A stretch of DNA of 64,000 nt from positions 636,267-700,266 of the forward strand of contig FJOG01000009.1 of NCBI GenBank assembly GCA_900073065.1, in the 5' to 3' direction. Every line of letters starts with the position of its first letter. The stretch's first letter is position 1. The stretch comes from Phialocephala subalpina (taxonomy: Eukaryota > Ascomycota > Leotiomycetes > Helotiales > Mollisiaceae). Under the pieces are notes generated by a model. It ran no database searches. It was not told the DNA's origin and saw only the letters and a program-made list of their open reading frames with translations. Both the position numbers and the translations under genes were made by a program. Below, one piece after another: positions 10,977 through 22,198 of the stretch.

Positions 10977-12861
10977 TTAAATAGCCTTTGTGCGTGAGAA
11001 CAAACTGCTGTAGACTGCATCCACAACAGGCGTAGCGCTGATCATCCGTCCTCCAAAATATCTGCCATTGAGACCCTTGATAGCGTTCTCGCCTCCTTGA
11101 ACTCGGTCGAACTTCAGGTAAATGTCGCCTTGGGAGTTGGGATCTAGAGCAATGTGAACAACGTGGCCATATTTCTCCTCAGCCTCAGCTCGGACGTCAT
11201 CCTCTAATTCCTTCTCCCAGTTTTCACCTTCTTCTCTGTGATATTATTAGGATGGACTTTTCTAGGTGGGGTATGATGGTAACTTACTCAGCAGGGTCAA
11301 ACATATTCTTGAGAACGACGCATCTGCTTGCCATGTTGACGTTGACTGGTAGTGGCTTGGTCTCCGTCTTTGGCTTCAGAATCTCTCGTCTCTCGTCACG
11401 GCCTTTGGTGGCAGGAGCAGGTTCATCTGTTCTGGCAAGTTTCCTCATCAATGCATCTCGACTATAGTTGTTGAAGTTTACCCCGCCAACATCAGTGTCA
11501 TCTAGAGCACTGGCACCACCTGCACCCTTTTCGTTGTCGCGACCGCCGGCGCGGTCAAAATTGCTACCACCAACTGCTTGGGGACCACGCCCACCGGCAC
11601 CGGAGAAAGCAGAACCCTGGAATTGTTGTTGGTGGCTCTGGCCTTGGAATCTCTGTAGAAGACTGGCGGTAGACTCAGGAGTAAACTTATCGTTGCCAAG
11701 ACCAACACGAATTGGTCGACCAGCAAGGTCAAACCCGTTCATCTTTTCTAAAGCCTCACGAGCTTGGTTAGGATCGCGGAATCTAGAGCATGTTAGTCTT
11801 GAACAATATCGGGGATGTTGCGTAACTTACTGCACAAACCCATAACCCCTGCTACGACCTTGCTCTTCCTTTTGCAGCTGCACAAACTCGAGTTCTCCAA
11901 AAGGTTCAAAAACGTTCTGTAGATCGCTTTCAGTGATACTGAAATGGATATTACCCACATAAAGTCGATGGAAAGGGATCTGGTTCGGATTGCTACCAGC
12001 GGTCTCGGTGTTGCGAACTTGGCGGTTCTTCTCGGCCTCGGTAAGCTGGGCGATGATCGGGATTCCTAGGAGCTTCTGACCAGTGAGTTGAATAGCAGCA
12101 GGGACCGATTCTTCATTCTTGAACTCAACGTAGCCAACACTATATTGGAAGTTAGAATTTACAATACTGCTTGGTTGGAAAAGAACATACCCTTTGGATC
12201 TACCACTAACTCTGTCCTTCACAATCTGAGCTTCCTTGACGGGGCCAACTTTCTCGAAAAAAGCTATGAGTTCTTTAGTCCTAAGACGAGCAGCAAGTTG
12301 TTGGACGAAGACTGTGCGGCGATCACGCTCATCCTCAGTCAAAGGAGGTGTGGACTCTCTCTTTGGGCTTCTACTTGCTCGTCGGTCATTTCTGTTGCGT
12401 CGGTCGTCCCTCGGCTTGCCAGCATCTCCGTCTTCGCGTTCTCGACGGTCTCCACGAGGACGATAATATCTGTTTGGACTTCTGGAGCGTGAGCGAGTAC
12501 GTCCACTTCCTCTGTAAAAGTCTCCATCTCTGCTGTGGCGACGTGAGTTTCGGTCCTCCCGACTTCTGCTTCTGCGCCTACTCTTGGTACTTCCATGAGC
12601 GCTACCGTGATCACTTGTAGGGGTTCCGATCAACTCTTTATCGCCATTGACTTCTCTGCGGCTTCTGTCCCTGCTGCGGTCGCGACGCTTTCGGTCTCTG
12701 TCGCGATCTCTGCTTGACTCTCGATTTCGGTCTCGGTCGCGACGATCGTTTCGGTCGTTCCTATGGCGGTCATCTAGGTCTTTCGACTTCGCAGATCCAT
12801 TTTCGACTGGGGTACCATTTGCAGTCGAGTCCAAAAGGGCTTCAACATCTAAGGCTGACAT
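10977..12861 (-). CDS. RSD1: RBM39/Rsd1-like splicing factor (three RRMs)
   Basis: Four exons (12191-12861, 11831-12139, 11288-11782, 10977-11235) encode 577 residues. The N-terminal 170 residues are an Arg/Ser/Asp-rich RS-type domain. RRM1 begins at [12 protein letters not shown], and RRM2 at [11 protein letters not shown] with GYGFVQF as RNP1. After a Gly/Gln-rich linker comes a third, UHM-type RRM (CVVLKNMF to the C-terminus [15 protein letters not shown]). This order is diagnostic of the CC1/RBM39/Rsd1 family, which couples U2AF-like splice-site recognition and transcription in the nucleus. All three introns (12140-12190, 11783-11830, 11236-11287) have GT-AG ends. The first is 51 bp, has no stop in frame and is a multiple of three, so retention would only insert 17 residues. 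The ATG at 12861 ([11 protein letters not shown]) is chosen over an upstream in-frame GTG. Confidence 0.93.
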
Positions 12862-13350
12862 TATGAAGACCACGATCCGTTGATCCTGGGGGTTTAATGA
12901 GTGGAAGAAAGATTCCTACTGAACAGTAAGTTATTTCGAAGAGTATTTTGATGGCTGAATAGCCTGATCGCAAAGAGTGGTCGTTGCGCGATATTTGTGT
13001 TTGATGGTGTGAAAAGAGTAAGACTTAGTCGGCGAAATTTGTCGGCAATGGAACTTGGAAGTCTTTGGACCCACACGTGATGACTACGCTACCACGACAC
13101 GACCAGTTTAGGCACGTTTTGAAAAGGGGTTGCAAAGGATATCAAGAGATCAAAGGGAGTATTGGATGAATCGAATTGTATTATTGATTAAAAGGTTCAA
13201 CGCAACGAGTGTCAAAGAATGAGTGGCCTGCTCATCGTTATCCCAGGACCAAATACCACCAACGCCCTTTTATGTACATACAATCTTCTCTACATCATGA
13301 CATCGTTGCTCTGCTTTCTACACTAATATGTACAGTGTTGCACCCACTCT
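12862..13350. other. Intergenic: promoter of the splicing factor and 3' flank of Scs7
   Basis: Holds the 5' flank of the RBM39-like gene and the 3' end of the hydroxylase gene, both on the minus strand. No further gene or repeat seen. Confidence 0.5.
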
Positions 13351-14575
13351 TTAGGTGGTCTTGAGCGGAGGTGGTGCTAGCTGAGTGCCGAAGATCTGAT
13401 CCCAGAACCTGCTGGTCACACCGAAGCCATTTTCATAGTCCATGAAGTGGTGCTGGAGGTGATACTTCTTCAGCTCTCTCCAGTAGGCAGGCAGAGTCTT
13501 GTGATGCAAGAAGTAGTGTGTCAAGTCGTAGCAGATGTATCCAAAGATGCCACCACAGAACACAGCAGTAGCTACTGACCAGTTCCAGTAGAACACAGCA
13601 TGTGCGAGCTTCCAGAATGGCGTAGCGAGTGCGAGGAAGAGCGTTGGTGGCATAACCAATCTAAGCTTGTCCATTGGAAGATAATGATGAATGCCGTGAA
13701 GAAGGAAGTGCACAGTAAGTGCGATTGGGTGATCGGGAAGGAATCTGGACTTGATGTTAGTGGCTCTTAAAAAAAAGGGGGGGGGAGGTCGTAACATACT
13801 TGTCAAGATGGAATAGGAATCGATGCAATACGTATTCCACCAACGTCCACAAGAAGAGCCCCAAGGACCAGTAAGCTGCTTCTTCACCGATGCTCGACAG
13901 GCCAAAACTTGCAATGTATGTTCCATACATGACAGGTGGTAGCCACACGACAGGGACAACCCACCATGCTGTCTTGGAAAGAGGCTCAAGGAAGTTTCCG
14001 AACAATGGCGCAGACTCTCCTCCCTTGTAATGACGTGGGCGATGAACTTGTTCGAGATAAAAGTCCTTTGTGAATCCGCCGAAGAGCATTTGCATGAGCA
14101 GCGGCTTGTTGAGGTCAAGAAACTTGTGCGTTTTGTAATCGTTGGCCAAGTCAGTCTCCTTGCTCAAGTCATCTTCCGATGCCATCCCGGTCGCCGCATA
14201 AACGCTATTAGTAGCACCATTTGCCTTCAACTCTTGCAGACCCTCTTGTGTAGGTGGAAGTGGTACAATTTGGTCCGGGTTTGTGCTTTTGACTGCGGCG
14301 TCCATCACTTTCCCGGTGGCAACAAATCCAACGAGAGACTCGTCCAATATTTCGTACGCCGACTCGGAATGTGTGTGTGACGCCTCATCCTTCAATATTT
14401 CCGTAACATCCTTGCCGCCATATTCTAATATGAGGTCCCCGCCACCTGGGTGACTTTCGAGGAAGTCCGTGATATCGTAGACTTTGGTGCCGATAGTAAC
14501 ATAGCAGCTCTTCGAGGTATTGTGGCTAGCAACTTCGGTCTGTATGAGCGTTGGGAGCGTTCGAGATGGCGACAT
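13351..14575 (-). CDS. SCS7: Sphingolipid fatty-acid 2-hydroxylase (Scs7/FA2H)
   Basis: Two exons (13800-14575, 13351-13744) encode 389 residues. The N-terminus is a cytochrome b5 domain with the haem motif HPGG at residues 42-45 and a second histidine in EASHTHS. The C-terminal half is a fatty-acid hydroxylase superfamily domain. Its membrane segments are interleaved with the di-iron histidine boxes HRFLFH, HFLLHGIHH, HYFLHH and YHLQHH. This architecture and length match Scs7, the ER enzyme that 2-hydroxylates the very-long-chain acyl group of ceramides. The intron (13745-13799, 55 bp) holds an unusual homopolymer pair, nine G followed in reverse by eight T on the coding side (13769-13785 plus strand). 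The gene is divergent from HET-C. Confidence 0.96.
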
Positions 14576-15171
14576 GATGGCGGTGTGCGAATCGAATTAG
14601 GAAATCAGGAAAAGTAAAACAGACCTCAAGATGGAGGCTCGAGAGGTGTGTCGCAGGAGATGGTGTGAAAGCAGAGGTGGTCGAAAAGGAGTGAACTCTC
14701 GGCTTCAGGATATTATGCAAAGGACTGAAAGTACAGCGCGCAGCCAATCTTTTTCTAGTCGTTCTGTCGTCCGATGGTCGTAAGGTCGGCGTACGTAGTG
14801 AAATGAAAATGCGTGAGGAACTCAGGAGATTTCATATGCTAATCGACTTTGGCTATCCGCGCTCCCGAAGTGGCGCCCAAATCAAATCGACCGACATTGA
14901 GCTTTCTAGCCTTAAATCCAAGGACCCAATCAGCCAAGACACACGTGACCGTGGAGATCCTGCTCATCATCAGCTGCTGCTCAGCTCCAGAGTTGTGGCT
15001 CAGTTGGTTGGGCTTTCATCATCAAAAGGCAGCAACCGAATTCAGTCAAATATCTTTTGCGCTGGCTCTTCTTTTCGTACCTCAACTGCAGCTTTCTATT
15101 ACCCCTTACCTCTACCCCACCTCCTCACGAACTCCTGAACAAAGCGCCAAGTGACTTTCACGCTTTGCAAC
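14576..15171. promoter_or_regulatory. Divergent intergenic region between SCS7 and HET-C
   Basis: A 596-bp region separates the two start codons. The part next to HET-C (about 15030-15160) is rich in CT tracts typical of fungal 5' leaders. No specific binding site could be assigned. Confidence 0.5.
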
Positions 15172-17856
15172 ATGTCTTTCCCTTTTTGGAACTCTGGTTC
15201 CATCATCTTGATAGCATGTTTGGTTCTTCTTGTCCTTCCTGGAAAAGCAGCAGCTTTCGGTGCTGGTAACATTCCAAGTATCGCTCAAGTCGAAGGATTA
15301 AATTTCCGACATGGAGATATCGAAGATATGCTCAAGACTATTGCTTTCATCAAAGGCCACAAATGGACTTCGATGTACGTGAATTGATCTCGAGACAATC
15401 CTTGAGGTATTTGCTGACACCCCGTCTTCTAGGATGGTAAAGCGTGTCTATTTCGGCAACTGGTTAAGAGACTATTCTCAAGCTGTTGATGTTGGTAGTT
15501 TGAAAGGCGTTAATGCTCCAACAATTCGGATTCTCGTCTGGGTCCTCAGTTTCCTTTCCTTTGGCTATGCCACGGAAGAGTTCGAGGTCACCGAAGAAAG
15601 ACTCGGCGTTTACAGACCAGAAGAGCACATTGACAATCCCAAGGACTATGCCGACAACAAGGATGCACGGGAGTTTGATCCCCGCCTTAGAGGGCCCGTT
15701 CAGCAGGTCGAACTGGAGATTGACATGAACACTGCTATGAAGAACTATATTGCCAACGAGAGAGGTGGCTGGGCCACAAGTGCTGGTTACATCAAATTCA
15801 GTTTCGCAAGAAGCATTCATTTTGGAAGACTTTACACCAGCGGTTCCGGCAATAGCCGAGGCAAAGAAGCCGACCTGTGTGAAGCTCTCCGGTAAGCTGA
15901 AGTATTCTTGTACTGTGTTAACGGCTATGCTGACTATAGACAGGTGTCTTGGTCAAGGCTTGCACTGCATGGAGGTGAGTCTTGCAATCATTGATATTTT
16001 GCCTGTCAGCTGACAAGAGGAAGGACTTTGGAGCTCACACGAACTACACCGAGCTCGCCCTTCGCGAACTTGGGTATCATGAAGTCTTCCCGCATTGTGG
16101 TGTTGCCACAGAGATCAATGTCCGAGGAAAACGCATTTATCCACTCGTTACGGGTACATTTGGAGCTGTGGATTTCATCCATTCTGTTCTTGGAGAAGCT
16201 ACCGACCACTTCACTCAGTCAGAAGTTGAGGAAATGGACGTTGCACTGAAAGGTGCTGAGGTCCTGCAAAACAGAAGTGATAGCCAGGGTGGTGATAGTC
16301 AGCGTGGACTTTTTGGGTCCGGAGGAGGTGGATCAGATTTCATCAGTCTTCTTGGTCAAGTCCCTGGTATGGGTGGAGGTTTGGCATCGACTGCGAGAGA
16401 CCTCAAGGCACGATCTGTTCAGCAAGAATTTGAGAATGAGACTACTCGAGCAGACGTCAACACTACCTTCGCTGCTCCTCCAGGCAGTCACAATGCTGCT
16501 CCTAACGCGACCTCAGGCATTCCCGGCATGTCCGAAAGCTTTGATCCCATCAAGACAGCAAAGCAGATTTACCCAATCTTGGAGTTCAGAGACAAGGTTG
16601 TCAGAGCAATCAACAACACAATTGCGAAAATTCCTGGCTTGGAGTCCTTGATTGAGAAGATCAGTGAGACTCTCACGGTCTTTGTTTTGTCTCTGCTGGC
16701 ACCATTCATCAGACCTATCATCGAGGCAGTTTCGAAGACACTGAAGGATGGATCTTCTACAGTTGTGGAGGCTAGGTATTTCCACTCCTTTCTTTTCCGA
16801 GACCTTGACACTAATTCCCCTAGCGCCAATCAACAATTTGAGCCTTGGAACGATCCTCACTGCTCCAACCCTACCCACTCCATGCTTTCTAAAGATCATT
16901 TCTCAAACAAGTTAAACGGCGTGGCCGGACGAGTTGCAACCACCATCCTCCAATACGCTGCACCGTAAGTCCAACTATCATTCCCTCACTTCTACCATCT
17001 AACAACCCACAGCCGCATTCTCTACGCATGGGAGAACCCCGGAGTCCAAGTCGACGAAGTAATGATCGACATCCTCCGCGCTTTCCACCACCCCGCCCTC
17101 CGCGACGAATCCATCGAAATCCACCGCAACATGTTCAACACTGTGCGAAAATGGGCAGAAGAACAACCGGACCGCAATGCTTTGAACCACATCCTCTCCT
17201 CCGAATCTGTCAAAGCTGGTCGAAACCACAAGACCGCCGGCGAAAAAGGTCTTGACCATTCCCACGGCGCTTTGGGAGGACATGGAAAGACGTCTGGTTC
17301 GATCTGGAGTGAGATCCAGAGTAGAGATTTGATGGCTATGGAGGGAAATGATGGTTATGCTGCGAATTCGTACATGACTTCTTCGCCTGCACTGCCGTCT
17401 CCTGCAGCTGCTGCACATCATTCGCCAAACTTTGGGTATAATAATCTTGCTCCGAGACCCGGGAGTTCCAATTATGATCGTCCTAGCTCTTCGGGTGGTT
17501 ATCTGGCTCCTAATCCTGCTCCGGGAAGTTACCATTCTGGACCTCCGCCTGGCGGCGACCAGTATGGTGGATATCAACAACCGCCATATGGAGGTCCCTC
17601 TCATCAGCAAGGTGGTTATGGAAATGCACCACCTTATCCTGATCAACAGCAGCCTCCTTATGGTCAAGGACCTCCGTACCCTGATGCGTATCAGCAAGGC
17701 CCTCCCCCTGGTGGTCCAGGATACTGGCCACAAGGTCCACCACCTCCAGGAGGTCCTGGTTATCAAGGACACCAACCACCCTATGGAGGAGGTCATCCCG
17801 GCCAACAGCCGCCTTACGGCCAACAACCGCCGTACGGTGGGGGGTATAATTACTAG
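15172..17856 (+). CDS. het-c: HET-C heterokaryon incompatibility-type protein
   Basis: Six exons (15172-15374, 15433-15891, 15944-15974, 16024-16775, 16824-16964, 17013-17856) give 809 residues. The start has a hydrophobic signal segment (residues about 10-28), followed by the HET-C core (VYFGNWLRDYSQAVDVG, FGAHTNYTELALRELGY, HCGVATEINVRGKRIYPL). The last 140 residues are Gly/Pro/Tyr-rich with PPYGG-type repeats. HET-C is conserved in filamentous ascomycetes, and in Neurospora crassa allelic forms control vegetative incompatibility. No HET-domain partner such as pin-c is in the window, so an incompatibility role here is unproven. Exon 3 is a 31-bp micro-exon. The third intron ends at AAG (16023) to keep the conserved CMEDFGAH junction; an AAG six bases earlier would add two residues in frame. 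Confidence 0.95.
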
Positions 17857-18175
17857 ATTGCTATTCTTTTGAGAGGACGCTCACTGGTTCTGGGACGTGG
17901 CTCTTGCTAAAGGGGTGGAAACGTGATTAGGAATCCGCGATGACTTGGGATGAGCAACACGTCGAGATGAAGTACAAATGCAAACGATGATTTCATGCTT
18001 TGATTTTCCTATGTTGTGTGACCTTTACTTTCACATATCCTTGGCAGTGAGGTGGAATTATGTCTCACAAAGCTCGCCTCCCCTATCTGACTAGGTAACC
18101 AATCCAGAGCCCAACACTTGATGAAATTATTAGCCTAGCTAGCAGTCCTGAAAGACGCCTTATCGCCGACCAAGG
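17857..18175. other. Convergent 3' flanks of HET-C and the BTB-like gene
   Basis: A 319-bp tail-to-tail spacer. No ORF, repeat or motif stands out. Confidence 0.5.
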
Positions 18176-19786
18176 TCAAGGGTAGGGCCATATAGAGTGG
18201 GGCCTGTACGAATCAATGAACTGCTCACCAAGACCACAAATTATCGACTCACCGGTTCGCATCATGGGGGATTCCAATTCGGTAACCCAATTCCACCTCC
18301 CTGCAGTAAACAAGCCCTTTGGAGTTCGCTCCACATTACCACCAGATCCGCCAAGTATAGTCTTCGTTCTTGAAGGTCCAAACTCGAACTGCTTCAGTTT
18401 GTCGCCTCCAACATCCACATCTTCGCCATCCTTCCCGCCTACCCAGAATGATTTCTTGCTTGATACCGGTTCCGTTGGGATCCAGGAATCGAAGGTTGGA
18501 CCTGTCTTAGATCGGTTGAGTTTAATGCCTAGACCAGTGTCGATACAGCTCTTAATGTGATCAAGAGCGGGCAGGAGTCTGGTTCGTAACCCACAATGCC
18601 CATGATTATGGTCAATTTGGTAGGAAGGACATTGCCGAAGAACTCCTATAAGATATTCGATATCTCCAGCGTAGGCTTCTGGCCAGATATACTCTGGATC
18701 TTCAGGCGAAACCGCCTGGAAAGGCACTAATGATAGAAGACCCTTTTTGGTGAGGAATTTCACCATTTCACCAAGCTGGAACGAGTCACAGCTGCCAGAA
18801 GAGTCGTAACCGAGCTTGCATTGTCGATCCTTGGAACTATAAATTGCAAGATATTGGTTTTGAATAGATGCTATGGTTCGAAGAACACAAGTCCGGCGAT
18901 AGGCCAGTTCCACTGAACCCAGTCAGACTTCTGAAATGAACAAGTATACTTAGTAACCTACCTTCTACACCCGAAGGAAGATCCCACCACGGTGCTTGAT
19001 ATTCGTGGGTTCTAGTATCCTCGATTCCAGTCCACCTTGAAGAACCTCGCAGAATCAACTCCTTTGTGGAGTTTGCAAATCGAACCCCTTGGTCTGTATG
19101 GAATTGTATGAGGACCTTCTGCCGCAATATCTCCTCTCCATTCTTATCCAAAGTTGTGGGATATTTATGGGCAGCAAGGACTTTCTGCATATGGCGAGAG
19201 ACGGCAGACATGACATTGTACTGATCGGCCATGAGGACAAGGACAGTGAGGAATTGTGTTGTAATCGGAGAAGTGAGAGGATCCTGCAAGCATGATTAGA
19301 ATGTTCCAATTTATCAAGAACATTGGGCTGGCTTACAGCCCCGTGAATAATCCGCAGCATGTCCCTGAACACGACCTCTCTGCCGAAGGTCTTTGTAGCC
19401 GTATCCTCGTCTATGATACGTATCATGGGCAGTTTCTCGGAATCTAACTCCGAAGCAATTTGTTTTGTATCTGCCAGCTCTTTCAGAGCCTTCTCAACAG
19501 CGAGACCCTCGGCGAACTGCGGTTTGAGCATGATTCGAAAGTACTCGGAATGCTTCTTGAGAGTGTCGAGTCTGACTCGGTATATGATCCTCGGAGAAGG
19601 TATGGGCAGTTTCCTGCTCCGTAGACTCCGCAGGGCATCCTTTGGAATCGATTTTGTGCACTCTGGTGTATTCTTGAACTGGACATCCAGCAGGACATCC
19701 CCAGTGCTCCGGATCTCCACGAGGTCTAGTTGATTCTCTTCCATCTGTATCGTCGCCATGCTAGTGGAAATCTCCGTCGTCGGCAT
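18176..19786 (-). CDS. BTB/POZ-like fungal protein
   Basis: Three exons (19337-19786, 18962-19283, 18176-18912) encode 502 residues. The N-terminal part has the pattern of fungal BTB-like proteins: GDVLLDVQF, then a basic loop (LRSLRSRKLPIPSPRI) and YRVRLDTLKKHSEYF, matching the DV..F / V...L...S.YF core. The rest is helical with no second domain that I recognise. Introns 19284-19336 and 18913-18961 have GT-AG ends. In the second, a nearer CAG would create a stop, so the downstream CAG is used. A role in protein-protein interaction, for instance as a substrate adaptor, is inferred from the fold only. Two in-frame ATGs exist at the start (MPTTEI and MATIQM); the longer is used. Confidence 0.78.
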
Positions 19787-20255
19787 GAGGAGGATCGTTC
19801 GTATGTGGTGTTGTATGGACGTCCAGTGCCTTGAAATAATGCATCGAAGCCGAGCTGGGTATCTGCTGTGGAGTAGGAGAGAAGTAGAGTCGAAATGATA
19901 CCAGTTCAGTAAGCGGTGCCTCGAGGCTCTGCCCCACTAGTGCTGCTCCCTTCACTAAAATCCTTGACAAGTCGCAGAAACAATTTTCATGGATAAGGCC
20001 ACGCCATGTTCGAAGCTAACAACAAAATCAAGAGGACTGAGGAAAATTGTTGAAAGCACAATAGTAAACACTTGGAGTTTGGACAGACATCATCGCGCGA
20101 GGGGCGGGTGTGATCCGTGCACAGCTGCTTGCCAAGCATTTTGATCTCAACGTCGCTCCTTCCTCTACCGCTATTTCTTCAGAGCCTCGTGACTTCCGTC
20201 TAAAAGGTTCTCCGAATAAGGAAACAACGTTCGGCTAATGGGGTGGTACACAAGA

Positions 20256-20310
20256 TATAAAGTTATAAAGTCCCTTCCCTCAGCCTCTTCCTTTCTCTCT
20301 TCTACATCCA
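20256..20310 (+). promoter_or_regulatory. TATA boxes followed by a pyrimidine-rich initiator tract
   Basis: TATAAA occurs at 20256-20261 and again at 20264-20269. A run of mostly C and T follows at 20271-20306 and then CTACATCCACAA, the usual look of a strongly expressed filamentous-fungal core promoter. The first ATG (20370) opens a three-codon uORF; the next ATG is at 20383. Confidence 0.5.
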
Positions 20311-20382
20311 CAAACTTGCTCGACGGTCCATCACCACTCGACACTTGGATGCTTGGATACCATCACAGCATGTGTGTCTGAG

Positions 20383-20668
20383 ATGAACCTTTCATTCCTT
20401 CTTTCATTGATCAGCTCAAGTGTGAGCCAGCTGATGCTACGAAGGAGCGTCACGCTTTCATGTTGCACATCAGCTCACAATTTGTGGGCTATCGACTACT
20501 TCAACATTGACATTTATCCTTGATGTCCAATGTTCGTATCTCCTTCATTATGCATGCTTTGTCCATTACAGTTTGTTGTTTTCCTCCACTTCAGGAGCGT
20601 CATATGCTCTCAAGCTCATTACATCTCGACAAGAGAGACTCCTGAAGTGGAGGAGCACTAAGTGCTGA
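20383..20668 (+). CDS. Candidate tiny secreted or membrane peptide gene
   Basis: About 120 bp after the TATA boxes, the ATG at 20383 starts MNLSFLLSLISSS, a signal-peptide-like sequence. Unspliced, it encodes 46 residues to the TGA at 20521. A 52-bp intron (20422-20473, GTGAGC donor, ATCAG acceptor) would join phase 0 to a frame that stays open to TGA 20666-20668, giving 77 residues. The product matches nothing I know. The branch site is poor and the second exon overlaps an inverted repeat. Promoter quality is the main argument; coding is uncertain. Confidence 0.25.
20582..20654. repeat. Perfect 16-bp inverted repeat, 41-bp loop
   Basis: TCCTCCACTTCAGGAG at 20582-20597 is the exact reverse complement of 20639-20654. 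As RNA it would form a strong hairpin. It lies about 790 bp upstream of the small secreted protein gene. Confidence 0.85.
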
Positions 20669-20755
20669 TGCTGCTCATGGACATTGCACATTGTGGCACT
20701 ATCTTGTCCCGCCACAAGGCCCGATCGCAAGATCTATGGAGGTTCTGTAGACACT

Positions 20756-20899
20756 CGGCCGATAACCTTCGCTGAAACCATGGGCAAGTGGTCTGCCAGA
20801 TACACGGCCCATAACCATTGCTGGTCCAATCTGAGTGGGTCTGCCAGATATGCAGCCGATAAGCTCTCTTCTTCAACATGGACCTGCGAACATCTCCTC
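20756..20899. repeat. Short tandem repeat, 48-49-bp period
   Basis: CGGCCGATAAC (20756), CGGCCCATAAC (20805) and CAGCCGATAAG (20853) are evenly spaced. The first two units also share GTCTGCCAGATAYR at their ends. The third copy is degraded. Confidence 0.5.
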
Positions 20900-21442
20900 T
20901 TGGACACTGGTCCATTGCCCAAACAACTCCAGGACATTCCAAATACTTGGGTAGAATTCGTGCTACAGCATGATCAAAGCAGGATGGCGGCATATCCCGC
21001 TCAGGACAATGCGATAAGAGTAGATCTCTTCGAGCGGCTAACGTTTCGCCCCGTTAGTCTCAAGAGTTTTCGGATTACCAGCCGTAGCGTCTTTGGGATG
21101 TAATCAGCAGCCTCGCGAGGTTTTCCCTTCCATTTCGATCTCAAATCAAACAGTTGCCATCTTCTTTCGCAACGCCCCCAACTAAGATTCTCCCCACTGC
21201 TCCAGCAATCACGGACTGCTCGTCGCCCTCTGTCTTTACAGGCTTTGCTCCTTTCACAAATTCTCAGAGGTACGAGCTTCTTCTCCTTGTCTCCCTTCCA
21301 CCCTTCTGCCCATCTCTCGCTACAGCGCGTCATCCTCCCCAATGTGCCTACATCTTCACTTTCTACGCGTTTTTAAGCTAATCAACGCGATAGATACCTG
21401 TTCCTTGCTTCCCTTACTTTCCTTGCATACACAGAAGTCAGT

Positions 21443-22198
21443 ATGAAGGTCCTCGATCTCATCATTGCTTTTGCGCTCGGCCTTGCTGTTGGTAAGCTTC
21501 GATCTCCCTCCTCCAGAGATGGAGTGGATGCTAACCTATTCAGGTGTTATGGGTGATACAACTTCCTTCGGTGGAATTACTATGCAAGACGCTCCGTTCA
21601 TCGGTCCCACCATGGCAAGCTCTCTCCCTGACATCGCCTCTCAAGCCTCCGCCATCGGTCCTGTCTCTACTGGTCCTACCGCCTCTGTCTCCGCAACCGT
21701 AAGCCTACTTCTTCAGATCACAATCCCCTCTTTCAGCACTTATCGGGAGGAAATGTGCTAATTCAAAGACAGACAACCGCAGCTATCCTCTCAGAATGTG
21801 ACGTGGTCAACCCCACCTTTCCGATTATGCCATGGATGCGCGAAGCTGAAATTACGTGCCAAGTCACCACTCTTACCGCTGTCTCTGTCAACCTTACCAC
21901 CGCTACCACTACCGCTACCGCCACCATCACCCAGGCTGCCTCCACTGTCACCAAGACTCTCTCACTACAAGTCACCACCTTCTCTACAATGACCGCTATG
22001 TGTGTTCTCGCCAACGGTATCGCTGCTCCGTGCACCACTGCTGTCAACGCTGCAACTCACACAAGTGCCGGTCCTGCCAAATACAATCCTTTCTACTGGA
22101 TTGCGGAGGCTCTCACGGGAGTTTGCAAGTGGTTGAAAGGCATCTTTGAAGTGAAGGTCCCCAAGGTGATTGGCCACAAGACAGAAAATCTCCAATAG
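21443..22198 (+). CDS. Small Thr/Ala-rich secreted protein
   Basis: Three exons (21443-21491, 21544-21698, 21773-22198) encode 209 residues. MKVLDLIIAFALGLAVG is a signal peptide. The mature protein is rich in Thr, Ser and Ala, with a TTATTTATATITQAAST stretch typical of O-glycosylated segments. It has about five cysteines and an aromatic C-terminal region (KYNPFYWIAEALTGVCKWL) ending in lysines. No known domain is seen. Both introns have good donors; the second is 74 bp and has a GCTAAT branch. The protein could be a cell-wall or effector-type secreted protein; that is inference from composition. No GPI-type hydrophobic tail is present. Confidence 0.72.

Larger units (their letters stand above)
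19787..21442. other. Intergenic region with promoter-like element, inverted repeat and short repeats
   Basis: Contains the BTB gene promoter, a plus-strand core promoter at 20256-20310 with a candidate small gene behind it, a 16-bp inverted repeat and a 48-49-bp tandem repeat (each annotated). The last 300 bp are pyrimidine-rich and serve as the leader of the secreted protein gene. Confidence 0.5.
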
